DNA of 11,981 nucleotides from NCBI GenBank assembly GCA_947441745.1, contig CANEUJ010000042.1, positions 1-11,981 of the forward strand, in the 5' to 3' direction. Source of the DNA: Neisseriaceae bacterium. Its GTDB lineage: Bacteria > Pseudomonadota > Gammaproteobacteria > Burkholderiales > UBA11063. The translations under genes were made by a program, and so were the position numbers. The notes beneath the pieces are model-generated. The model was given only the letters and a program-made list of their open reading frames with translations, did not search any database and had not been told where the DNA came from. Position 1 is the first letter of the stretch; each line of letters starts with the position of its first letter. Below are positions 5,859-11,981 of this stretch, one piece after another.

Positions 5859-6146
5859 ATGGAAGCTTTAATTTCTAACGTATCTGGATTATCAGCAATT
5901 GCTGTGGCAATTATGATTGGTTTGGCTGCTTTTGGAACGGCAATTGGGTTTGGTTTATTAGGTGGTAAATTTCTTGAGTCTGCTGCACGTCAGCCAGAGT
6001 TAGTATCTATGCTACAAGTTAAATTGTTCATTGTAGCGGGTCTACTTGATGCAATTTCTATGATTGGTGTTGGTATTGCATTGTTATTTGTTTTCAACAA
6101 TCCATTGTTAAGTACGGCTTTAACTTTAGTAAAAACAGCTGCATAA
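5859..6146 (+). CDS. atpE: F1Fo ATP synthase subunit c
   Basis: The proteolipid of the rotating membrane ring; two transmembrane helices carry the proton. Its 95 residues are long for the family (79 in E. coli). Helix 1 (about 11-36) has the glycine-rich packing pattern. The polar loop 'SAARQPEL' (41-48) contacts gamma and epsilon. Helix 2 carries the proton-binding Asp64 in 'AGLLDAISMIGVG' (E. coli Asp61). No sodium-type Gln/Glu-Ser/Thr signature is seen, so the enzyme is most likely proton-driven. After helix 2 the protein runs on about 13 residues beyond E. coli, through 'NNPLLSTALTLVKTAA'. From memory, betaproteobacterial c subunits end with a shorter 'NPLLS' tail; this one is longer still. 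The ribosome binding site is GGAG (5845-5848) in a U-rich leader. Confidence 0.98.
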   Translation: MEALISNVSGLSAIAVAIMIGLAAFGTAIGFGLLGGKFLESAARQPELVSMLQVKLFIVAGLLDAISMIGVGIALLFVFNNPLLSTALTLVKTAA

Positions 6147-6185
6147 CTAATATCAATGTTTAACTAAAAGCTATAGGAGAATAAC

Positions 6186-6656
6186 ATGGATATTAATGCA
6201 ACGTTACTCGGTCAGGCGATAACATTCGCAATTTTAGTCCTGTTTACTATGAAGTTTGTTTGGCCACCACTAAATAATATGCTGGAAGAAAGAGCCAGTA
6301 AAATAGCTAGTGGTTTGGCTGCTGCAGAAAAAGGTAAGCAAGAATTGCTTGATGCTGAGTTTCGTGTCGCTGAAGAACTGCGTCATGTGCAGGTTCGGGC
6401 GGTAGAAATAATGGCTAATGCTGAAAAGCGTGCTAATCAGATTGTTGAAGAAGCAAAAGATCGTTCACGTGTTGAGGCTGAGAAAATTTTGAATGATGCA
6501 AAATCACAAATTGAGCAAGAATTCGTAAGAGCACGTGAGCAATTACGTTCTCAGGTGGCTATTTTAGCCGTTGAAGGTGCTAAACAAATTCTTAAAGCTG
6601 AAGTTGATGAAAGTAAGCATCAAAAAATATTGGCAAATATAATGGCGGAGCTGTAA
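6186..6656 (+). CDS. atpF: F1Fo ATP synthase subunit b
   Basis: The peripheral stalk subunit; a dimer ties the membrane part to delta and alpha. It has 156 residues, identical in length to E. coli b. One N-terminal membrane helix (about 8-26) is followed by 'FVWPPLNNMLEERASKIASG' (24-43), typical of b subunits. The rest is a long, charged, Ala-rich helix (about 45-150) suited to the right-handed coiled coil. There is a single b-type gene and no b', as usual in non-photosynthetic proteobacteria. AGGAG (6175-6179) lies six bases before the ATG. It is 39 bp after atpE and 6 bp before atpH. Confidence 0.97.
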   Translation: MDINATLLGQAITFAILVLFTMKFVWPPLNNMLEERASKIASGLAAAEKGKQELLDAEFRVAEELRHVQVRAVEIMANAEKRANQIVEEAKDRSRVEAEKILNDAKSQIEQEFVRAREQLRSQVAILAVEGAKQILKAEVDESKHQKILANIMAEL

Positions 6657-6662
6657 TTTATA

Positions 6663-7190
6663 ATGTCTAATAATTTGGCACACCCATATGCAAATGCACT
6701 ATTTGAACTAGCAAAATCAGAAAATACTATTGATGGTTGGTTATCTAACCTTAATATCTTATCTGAAGTTGCCTCAAGTGAGCAGTTTAGGATCTTGATT
6801 AGTAACCCAGAGTTTGGCAAGAATAAAATCTTGGAAATATTAAATGGGTTCTTGGATAAGCCAACTAATCAAGTAGAGCGTTTCTTGGAGACTCTTCAAG
6901 ATAACGATAGATTGTCATCTTTGTCAGATATTTATACTTTATTTGAGCAAAAAGTAGAAGATGATCGCAATATGGCAAAGGCTGTTATTCAATCGGCATA
7001 TGCAATTAGCGATGCTGAGAGAGTTAAAATAGAACATTTATTATCCAAAAGGTTTGGTAAAACAATTTCTGCTAGTGTAGAGATTAAACAAGATCTTATT
7101 GGCGGTATAAAAATATTAATCAATGATAGTGTAGTTGATTATTCAATAAAAGGTAGTCTGTTAAATCTGGCTACTAAACTTATAAGTTAG
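6663..7190 (+). CDS. atpH: F1Fo ATP synthase subunit delta
   Basis: The soluble stator subunit that caps F1 and joins the N-termini of alpha to the b dimer. It has 175 residues (177 in E. coli). The N-terminal six-helix domain starts 'LAHPYANALFELA' (5-17). The C-terminal part carries the family signature 'IKQDLIGGIKILINDSVVDY' (141-160). Conservation is otherwise low, as normal for delta. The nearest Shine-Dalgarno candidate, GGAG (6647-6650), is 12 bases from the ATG and lies within the last codons of atpF, so initiation is probably helped by coupling to atpF. Confidence 0.97.
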   Translation: MSNNLAHPYANALFELAKSENTIDGWLSNLNILSEVASSEQFRILISNPEFGKNKILEILNGFLDKPTNQVERFLETLQDNDRLSSLSDIYTLFEQKVEDDRNMAKAVIQSAYAISDAERVKIEHLLSKRFGKTISASVEIKQDLIGGIKILINDSVVDYSIKGSLLNLATKLIS

Positions 7191-7199
7191 GGGTGATTC

Positions 7200-8744
7200 A
7201 TGCACTTAAATCCTTCCGAAATTAGTGATATTATAAAATCAAAAATTCAATCGGCTGAGTCTGGTAGTGATTACCGTACTAAAGGGGTTGTAGTTTCTGT
7301 TACTGATGGGATTGTACGTATTTATGGGCTATCAGATGTTATGCAGGGTGAGATGATTCTATTCCCTGGTAATGTATATGGTATGGCGATGAATTTAGAG
7401 CGCGATAGCGTTGGTGCTGTTATCCTTGGGGACTATGAACACATTACCGAAGGTGATGAGGTTTCATGTACTGGGCGTATTTTAGAAGTGCCTGTAGGCT
7501 CTGAATTAATGGGGCGTGTAGTAGATGCTCTTGGTCGTCCAATAGATGGTAAAGGCCCAATTAATGCTAAACATAGCTCTCCTATTGAAAAAGTAGCACC
7601 TGGAGTTATTTCACGTAAATCAGTTTCACAACCCTTAGAAACTGGTATCAAAGCTATTGATGCGATGGTTCCAGTTGGTCGTGGTCAACGTGAGTTAATC
7701 ATTGGTGACAGACAAACTGGTAAAACTGCTGTAGCTATTGATGCAATTATAAATCAAAAAGATAGTGGTGTAGCTTGTATTTATGTAGCTATCGGTCAAA
7801 AGGCTTCATCAATTGCTAACGTGGTTAGTAAGCTTGAAGAACATGGTGCATTAGCTCATACTATAATTGTAGTTGCCTCAGCTGCAGAAGCTGCTGCATT
7901 ACAATTCATCGCTCCATACTCTGGATGTGCGATGGGTGAGTATTTTCGTGATCGCGGTGAAGATGCTTTAATTGTATACGATGATTTGTCAAAACAAGCT
8001 GTTGCATATCGTCAAATTTCGTTATTACTGCGTCGTCCTCCAGGTCGCGAAGCATTCCCTGGGGATGTGTTTTATCTTCACTCTCGTCTACTTGAGCGTG
8101 CTGCTCGTGTAAATGAAGAGTATGTAGAGCGTATAACTAATGGTGAAGTTAAAGGTAAAACTGGTTCATTGACGGCATTACCGATTATTGAAACTCAAGC
8201 TGGTGACGTATCTGCATTTGTACCAACCAACGTGATTTCAATTACTGATGGACAAATTTTCTTAGAAACTGACTTATTTAATTCCGGCATTCGTCCAGCT
8301 ATTAACCCAGGGATATCAGTATCTCGTGTGGGTGGTGCTGCTCAAACTAAAGTAATTAAAAAACTTGGTGGCGGTATTCGTTTGGCTCTAGCACAATATC
8401 GTGAGTTAGCAGCTTTTGCACAGTTTGCATCTGATTTGGATGAAGTAACGCGTAAGCAACTAAGTCATGGTCAAGTGGTAACAGAACTAATGAAACAAAA
8501 ACAATATAGCCCACTTAGTAAAGCAGAGATGTCTTTGACATTGTATGCTGCTAATAATGGCTACTACGGTGATATTCCAGTATCTAAGGCTTTGGCATTT
8601 GAGTCTGGCTTTGCTGCTTATGTAAAAGCTAACTTTTCTCAAGTGCTTGATGTAGTAAATAATAGTGGTGAATTATCAGCCGATAATGAAGAAGTAATTA
8701 AAAAAGCTCTTAAAGAGTTTAAGGCTATTTTCTTAGTAAATTAG
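7200..8744 (+). CDS. atpA: F1Fo ATP synthase subunit alpha
   Basis: The non-catalytic nucleotide-binding subunit of F1 (three per enzyme). Its 514 residues match the family (513 in E. coli). The N-terminal beta-barrel (about 25-95) is followed by the P-loop GDRQTGKT (169-176). 'GISVSRVGGAAQ' (371-382) contains Ser373 and the arginine finger Arg376, which reaches into the neighbouring beta catalytic site; both fall at the E. coli numbers. 'RQISLLLRRPPGREAFPGDV' (271-290) is also characteristic. The ribosome binding site AGGGGTGA overlaps the atpH stop codon; the gap is nine bases. Nothing unusual is seen in the protein. Confidence 0.99.
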   Translation: MHLNPSEISDIIKSKIQSAESGSDYRTKGVVVSVTDGIVRIYGLSDVMQGEMILFPGNVYGMAMNLERDSVGAVILGDYEHITEGDEVSCTGRILEVPVGSELMGRVVDALGRPIDGKGPINAKHSSPIEKVAPGVISRKSVSQPLETGIKAIDAMVPVGRGQRELIIGDRQTGKTAVAIDAIINQKDSGVACIYVAIGQKASSIANVVSKLEEHGALAHTIIVVASAAEAAALQFIAPYSGCAMGEYFRDRGEDALIVYDDLSKQAVAYRQISLLLRRPPGREAFPGDVFYLHSRLLERAARVNEEYVERITNGEVKGKTGSLTALPIIETQAGDVSAFVPTNVISITDGQIFLETDLFNSGIRPAINPGISVSRVGGAAQTKVIKKLGGGIRLALAQYRELAAFAQFASDLDEVTRKQLSHGQVVTELMKQKQYSPLSKAEMSLTLYAANNGYYGDIPVSKALAFESGFAAYVKANFSQVLDVVNNSGELSADNEEVIKKALKEFKAIFLVN

Positions 8745-8770
8745 TGGTTTTATATATATAAGGGTATGGA

Positions 8771-9643
8771 ATGTCAGCAGCCAAAGAGATTAGGAGTAAG
8801 ATAAAAAGCGTACAAAATACGCAAAAAATTACTCGGGCAATGCAGATGGTATCAACCTCAAAGATGAGGAAAACTCAAGAGCGAATGAGACAAGCTCGTC
8901 CTTATGCTGAAAATATAAGGCGTGTTATTGCTCATTTAGCTAGTGTAAACGCATATGCAAAAAATGCCACTCCTTTTTTACGTAATCCAAATACGTGTAG
9001 AAAAGTCGGAGTGATTCTGATAACATCAGATAAGGGTTTATGTGGTGGTCTTAACTCTAATGCGATTAAACTTTTTTATGAAAATATCAAAAATTTTAAT
9101 TCAGAAGATGTGGTTGTTGAAGTATGTGCATTAGGTCAAAAGGGATATAATGCAGCTAATCGTATTGATGCTAATATTTCAGGTTTTGCTGTTGGGTTGG
9201 GTGATATCCCCAAAATGGAAAATATATTGGCTCCAGTTGCGATACTTTTAAATAAGTTTCATAAAGGAGAGCTAGATGCGATCCAGATAATTTATTCAAG
9301 CTTTGTAAACACTATGAAGCAGCAAGCAACTATTGAACAATTATTACCATTGAACGAGAATGCTTTTAAACAGGAGCATAAGCTTCCTTGGGATTATGAG
9401 TATGAGCCGTCGGCTCTAGAGGTGCTTGATCAATTGATTAGGCGTTATGTGGAGTCTGTGGTTTATCAATGTTTGGCTGATAATATGGCATCAGAACAAG
9501 CTGCACGTATGATCGCGATGAAGGCTGCAACTGATAATGCTGGAGAGGCAATAAAATCTCTAAAACTTGTATATAATAAATCGCGGCAAGCCTCGATTAC
9601 TAAAGAATTGGCAGAAATTGTAGCTGGTAGTGCAGCAGTTTAA
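8771..9643 (+). CDS. atpG: F1Fo ATP synthase subunit gamma
   Basis: The central rotor shaft, turning inside the alpha-beta ring and seated on the c-ring. It has 290 residues (287 in E. coli). The N-terminal shaft helix is 'IRSKIKSVQNTQKITRAMQM' (7-26). The mid-domain signature 'SDKGLCGGLN' (86-95) and the C-terminal helix 'SEQAARMIAMKAATDNA' complete the family pattern, ending 'QASITKELAEIVAGSAAV' as in E. coli. AAGGG (8760-8764) lies six bases before the ATG. An ATG at 8766 is in another frame and is not the start. Confidence 0.99.
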   Translation: MSAAKEIRSKIKSVQNTQKITRAMQMVSTSKMRKTQERMRQARPYAENIRRVIAHLASVNAYAKNATPFLRNPNTCRKVGVILITSDKGLCGGLNSNAIKLFYENIKNFNSEDVVVEVCALGQKGYNAANRIDANISGFAVGLGDIPKMENILAPVAILLNKFHKGELDAIQIIYSSFVNTMKQQATIEQLLPLNENAFKQEHKLPWDYEYEPSALEVLDQLIRRYVESVVYQCLADNMASEQAARMIAMKAATDNAGEAIKSLKLVYNKSRQASITKELAEIVAGSAAV

Positions 9644-9672
9644 TTTATTAATTTGTTTGTAGGAATACAAAA

Positions 9673-11055
9673 ATGGCGCAAGGAAAAATAATTCAAATTA
9701 TTGGTGCCGTTGTGGATGTGGAGTTTCCCCGCGATGCGGTGCCTCACATTTATGATGCTCTTAAATTGGTTCAAGGTGGTGCTTTAGTGCTTGAAGTGCA
9801 GCAACAACTAGGTGATGGAGTCGTAAGAAGCATTGCCATGGGTAGTTCTGATGGGCTACAACGTGGGCTTCAGGTGGTTAATACTGGAAAACCAATTTGT
9901 GTTCCAGTAGGTACTGGTACTCTTGGTCGTATTATGGATGTATTGGGCAATCCAATTGATGAAGCTGGCCCTATTGATAGTAATAATTTACGCTCTATTC
10001 ATCAAAATGCACCGAAGTTTGATGAGATTTCACAAACTACTGAGTTATTAGAAACAGGTATCAAGGTGATTGATTTACTTTGTCCTTTTGCCAAAGGTGG
10101 TAAAGTTGGTCTGTTTGGTGGAGCTGGGGTTGGTAAAACTGTAAATATGATGGAGTTAATCCGTAATATCGCAATTGAACATAGTGGGTATTCAGTATTT
10201 ACTGGCGTAGGTGAGCGTACTCGTGAGGGTAATGATTTCTACCATGAAATGAAAGACTCTAACGTACTAGATAAAGTATCTCTAGTATATGGTCAAATGA
10301 ATGAACCACCAGGAAATCGCTTACGTGTTGCTTTAACAGGGCTAACTATTGCTGAGCAATTCCGTGACGAAGGTCGTGACGTGTTACTATTTGTAGATAA
10401 TATTTATCGCTATACATTAGCTGGAACAGAAGTATCTGCACTACTTGGTCGGATGCCATCAGCAGTAGGTTATCAACCAACATTAGCTGAAGAAATGGGG
10501 CGCTTTCAAGAGCGTGTGGCTTCTACTAAAAATGGTTCGATTACTTCAATACAAGCTGTGTATGTACCTGCGGATGACGTGACTGACCCATCTCCAGCAA
10601 CTACTTTTGCCCATTTAGATGCAACTGTTGTACTTAGTCGTGATATTGCATCTCTTGGTATATATCCTGCAGTTGATCCATTAGATTCGTCTTCACGTCA
10701 GCTAGATCCATTAGTAGTTGGTGAAGAGCACTATAATGTAGCTCGTGGTGTGCAAGAAACATTGCAAAAGTATAAGGAATTACGTGATATTATCGCGATT
10801 CTAGGTATGGATGAGTTATCTGAAGAAGACAAGCTAACGGTGGTACGTGCTCGTAAGATTCAAAGATTTTTATCACAACCATTCTTTGTGGCTGAAGTAT
10901 TTACTGGTTCACCAGGAAAATATGTTTCATTAAAAGATACTATTCGTGGATTTAAAGCAATCTTAGATGGTGAATATGATCATTTACCAGAACAGGCTTT
11001 CTATATGGTTGGTTCTATCGAAGAAGCAGCTGAAAATGCTAAGAAGGCTGGTTAA
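9673..11055 (+). CDS. atpD: F1Fo ATP synthase subunit beta
   Basis: The catalytic subunit of F1, where ATP is made or hydrolysed (EC 7.1.2.2). It has 460 residues, as in E. coli. The P-loop is GGAGVGKT (149-156) with Lys155. The catalytic Glu181 and Arg182 lie in 'GERTREGND' (180-188). Asp242 and Arg246 are in 'LLFVDNIYRY' (238-247). The DELSEED coupling loop is at 380-386. All are at the E. coli numbers, and the C-terminal 180 residues are nearly identical to the E. coli protein from memory. TAGGAA lies about eight bases before the ATG. This is the most conserved gene in the window and the best choice for phylogenetic placement. Confidence 0.99.
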   Translation: MAQGKIIQIIGAVVDVEFPRDAVPHIYDALKLVQGGALVLEVQQQLGDGVVRSIAMGSSDGLQRGLQVVNTGKPICVPVGTGTLGRIMDVLGNPIDEAGPIDSNNLRSIHQNAPKFDEISQTTELLETGIKVIDLLCPFAKGGKVGLFGGAGVGKTVNMMELIRNIAIEHSGYSVFTGVGERTREGNDFYHEMKDSNVLDKVSLVYGQMNEPPGNRLRVALTGLTIAEQFRDEGRDVLLFVDNIYRYTLAGTEVSALLGRMPSAVGYQPTLAEEMGRFQERVASTKNGSITSIQAVYVPADDVTDPSPATTFAHLDATVVLSRDIASLGIYPAVDPLDSSSRQLDPLVVGEEHYNVARGVQETLQKYKELRDIIAILGMDELSEEDKLTVVRARKIQRFLSQPFFVAEVFTGSPGKYVSLKDTIRGFKAILDGEYDHLPEQAFYMVGSIEEAAENAKKAG

Positions 11056-11071
11056 TTCATAGGAGATAGTT

Positions 11072-11512
11072 ATGGTGCATCCCAATCATGTAATGAAAGT
11101 TGATATAGTTGATTCTGAGGCGCAAATATTCTCTGGAGAGGCTGAATTTTTGGTCGCTCCAGCGAGTGAAGGTGAAATCGGAGTATATCCAAATCACATT
11201 GCTTTGATTAGTAAACTAAAGTCTGGTGTTTTACGTTTACAATTGCCAAATGAACAGTTTCAATTAGTATTTGCTATTTCAGGTGGTTTTATGGAAGTTA
11301 AGGCTAACCATGTTACGGTTTTAGCTGATACCTTGCAAAGAACTGAAGCTCTTGATGAAGCTAAAGTAATTGAACAGAAAAATATAGCAAAATCAAGGCT
11401 AAAGAATTCTCAACATACTGATAAGCACGAGCTTACCAAAGCACATGCTGCATTAGAAATTGCGATTGCACAATTAAAAGCTGTGGAATACATTAAAAAA
11501 CATAGGATATAG
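11072..11512 (+). CDS. atpC: F1Fo ATP synthase subunit epsilon
   Basis: The small rotor subunit that joins gamma to the c-ring; its C-terminal helices can inhibit ATP hydrolysis. It has 146 residues (139 in E. coli). The N-terminal beta-sandwich (about 8-92) contains 'GEAEFLVAPASEGEIGVYPN' (22-41) and 'ISGGFMEVKANHVTVLADT' (69-87). The C-terminal helical hairpin (about 93-140) is complete, with 'LTKAHAALEIAIAQLKAVE' as the second helix. AGGAG (11061-11065) six bases before the ATG fixes the start. It is the last gene of the ATP synthase operon. No intrinsic terminator follows it directly, so part of the transcription may run into the lipoprotein gene. Confidence 0.97.
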   Translation: MVHPNHVMKVDIVDSEAQIFSGEAEFLVAPASEGEIGVYPNHIALISKLKSGVLRLQLPNEQFQLVFAISGGFMEVKANHVTVLADTLQRTEALDEAKVIEQKNIAKSRLKNSQHTDKHELTKAHAALEIAIAQLKAVEYIKKHRI

Positions 11513-11523
11513 GCTAATAAATA

Positions 11524-11554
11524 ATTATAACATTTTTATTTTATATGTTATAAT
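11524..11554. promoter_or_regulatory. Inverted repeat containing a strong, symmetric promoter
   Basis: ATTATAACAT (11524-11533) and ATGTTATAAT (11545-11554) are perfect reverse complements separated by 11 bp, with centres 21 bp apart (two helical turns). The right arm contains TGTTATAAT, a consensus extended -10 for the downstream lipoprotein gene, with expected start near 11561 and a leader of about 45 nt. By symmetry the left arm contains the same element on the minus strand. It is therefore a promoter, and possibly an operator or a divergent promoter. As an RNA hairpin it has only one G-C pair and no following U-run, so it is a poor terminator for atpC. Confidence 0.65.
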
Positions 11555-11606
11555 AACGTCATTAGAGTCACTTTATTAATACGTTTATTTTTTAAAAAGG
11601 TTAATT

Positions 11607-11801
11607 ATGAAAAAATTACTAGCTGTGTTGGTTGCTGGAGTTACTTTGGTAGCTTGTTCTAATAACGAAAGCACTACTGCTTCTACTGAAGCTGTTGCAT
11701 CTGCTCCTGTTGCTATGGAAGCTAGTGCTCCTGTTGCTATGGAAGCCAGTGCTCCTGTTGTTGTGGATCCTGCGGCACCTGAAGCTTCAGCTGCACAATA
11801 A
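11607..11801 (+). CDS. Small Ala/Pro-rich lipoprotein with tandem repeats
   Basis: I do not recognise a named family. The 64-residue product starts MKKLL, has a hydrophobic stretch (4-15) and a lipobox LVAC (14-17), so Cys17 is the likely lipidated N-terminus after signal peptidase II cleavage. Serine follows the cysteine, which under the enterobacterial Lol rule favours the outer membrane. The mature part, about 48 residues, is rich in Ala, Pro, Ser and Val, has no Lys or Arg, carries six acidic residues, and is probably unstructured. It contains an eight-residue repeat SAPVAMEA at 32-39 and 40-47, then a diverged third unit from 48. AAAGG (11596-11600) precedes the ATG by six bases. It has its own promoter and terminator between atpC and the kinase gene, so it looks like an independent, strongly expressed small gene. 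Confidence 0.8.
   Translation: MKKLLAVLVAGVTLVACSNNESTTASTEAVASAPVAMEASAPVAMEASAPVVVDPAAPEASAAQ
11703..11758 (+). repeat. 24-bp in-frame tandem repeat in the lipoprotein gene
   Basis: Positions 11703-11726 and 11727-11750 are identical except for one base (T11723 against C11747), and a third, partial unit begins at 11751. Each unit encodes eight residues, so gain or loss of a unit keeps the reading frame. The near identity suggests recent duplication and possible length variation between strains. Confidence 0.9.
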
Positions 11802-11818
11802 GCTTTTAGAAGTTTTAT

Positions 11819-11849
11819 AAAAAGCCAAGCTTTAAAGCTTGGCTTTTTT
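11819..11849 (+). terminator. Intrinsic terminator after the lipoprotein gene
   Basis: Positions 11821-11846 form a perfect 26-bp palindrome, folding as a stem (AAAGCCAAGC / GCTTGGCTTT) with a TTTAAA loop. Two further A-T pairs extend it to 11819-11848, and the T run covers 11844-11849. It lies 17 bp after the stop codon. On the opposite strand the A-run gives a U-tract as well, so it could also stop leftward transcription. Confidence 0.93.
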
Positions 11850-11869
11850 AATTTATGTATATATGAAAA

Positions 11870-11981
11870 ATGAATAGAAATATAATCTTAATTGGAATTA
11901 CTGGAGTTGGAAAAACCACTATTGGTAAAGCTTTGTCTGAGATTTTACAGGTAGGGTTTATAGATCTTGACAAAAGTATAG
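11870..11981 (+). CDS. aroK: Shikimate-kinase-like protein, 5' part only
   Basis: The first 37 codons are visible and the gene runs off the window. Shikimate kinase phosphorylates the 3-hydroxyl of shikimate with ATP in the chorismate pathway. The fragment has a P-loop right at the N-terminus, GITGVGKT (9-16), followed by 'IGKALSEIL' and 'FIDLDKSI' (30-37). The Asp32-x-Asp34 spacing after the P-loop matches shikimate kinase ('FYDSDQEI' in E. coli AroK). Another small P-loop kinase such as gluconate kinase is possible, so the symbol is tentative. The ATG is the first in frame after a TGA at 11864-11866, and no Shine-Dalgarno sequence precedes it. Only 20 bp separate it from the terminator's T-run. 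Confidence 0.75.
   Translation, partial: MNRNIILIGITGVGKTTIGKALSEILQVGFIDLDKSI

Noticed and set aside
5859..6146. Sodium-coupled ATP synthase
   Set aside because: The c subunit has a lone Asp64 in helix 2 and lacks the Gln in helix 1 and the Glu-Ser/Thr pair in helix 2 that bind sodium.
6620..6820. 66-codon antisense frame across the atpF-atpH junction
   Set aside because: Crosses two well-supported genes and has no recognisable features.
7433..7651. 72-codon frame antisense to atpA
   Set aside because: Shadow of the conserved alpha subunit beta-barrel and linker.
11524..11554. Inverted repeat after atpC as an intrinsic terminator of the atp operon
   Set aside because: The stem has a single G-C pair and is followed by AACGTC rather than a T-run; it fits better as a promoter or operator.
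1..11981. CRISPR array, tRNA/rRNA genes, insertion sequence, prophage or defence genes
   Set aside because: No regularly spaced repeats, no tRNA or rRNA sequence recognised, and no transposase, integrase or nuclease genes; all coding space is taken by housekeeping genes plus one small lipoprotein.

Overview
The window is a gene-dense piece of an AT-rich proteobacterial chromosome, by eye roughly two-thirds A+T. The evidence points to Betaproteobacteria, perhaps a Neisseriales-like lineage. All F1Fo ATP synthase genes lie in one cluster with an atpI head (atpIBEFHAGDC), which fits beta- and gammaproteobacteria and not alphaproteobacteria, where Fo and F1 genes are split. The c subunit ends in a 'FNNPLLS' stretch, which I recall from betaproteobacterial c subunits. 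The YbeZ N-terminus ('LCGPMDEHIRQI') also looks beta-like. The placement is an inference, not a database result.

Layout. 1-219 is a repeat-bearing non-coding region: a 56-bp direct repeat (54/56 identical) occurs at both ends, and the second copy supplies the ribosome binding site and start codon of prmB. 220-2137 (+) is a very tight operon of prmB (ribosomal protein L3 glutamine methyltransferase), trmL (tRNA wobble 2'-O-methyltransferase) and a short secreted RlpA-like protein. 2142-4406 (-) is miaB-ybeZ (tRNA methylthiotransferase and PhoH-like ATPase), facing the first operon with only 4 bp between them. The usual partner ybeY does not follow ybeZ. 4407-4573 is a divergent promoter region. 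4574-11512 (+) is the complete ATP synthase operon. 11607-11801 is a small Ala/Pro-rich lipoprotein with an internal tandem repeat. It has its own strong promoter, embedded in a 10-bp inverted repeat, and is closed by a textbook intrinsic terminator. 11870-11981 is the 5' end of a shikimate-kinase-like gene cut by the window edge.

How the genes fit together. The left half is translation-related: PrmB modifies L3, TrmL and MiaB modify the tRNA anticodon loop, and YbeZ is linked to rRNA/ribosome maturation. The right half is energy metabolism: a-c-b (Fo) and delta-alpha-gamma-beta-epsilon (F1) form a proton-driven ATP synthase, with every catalytic and proton-path residue I checked intact.

These are conserved housekeeping genes and I see no undescribed multi-gene system. 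The points worth a second look are non-coding: the repeat in front of prmB, the hairpin/extended -10 at the atpI start, the U-rich leader of atpE, and the symmetric promoter before the lipoprotein gene.
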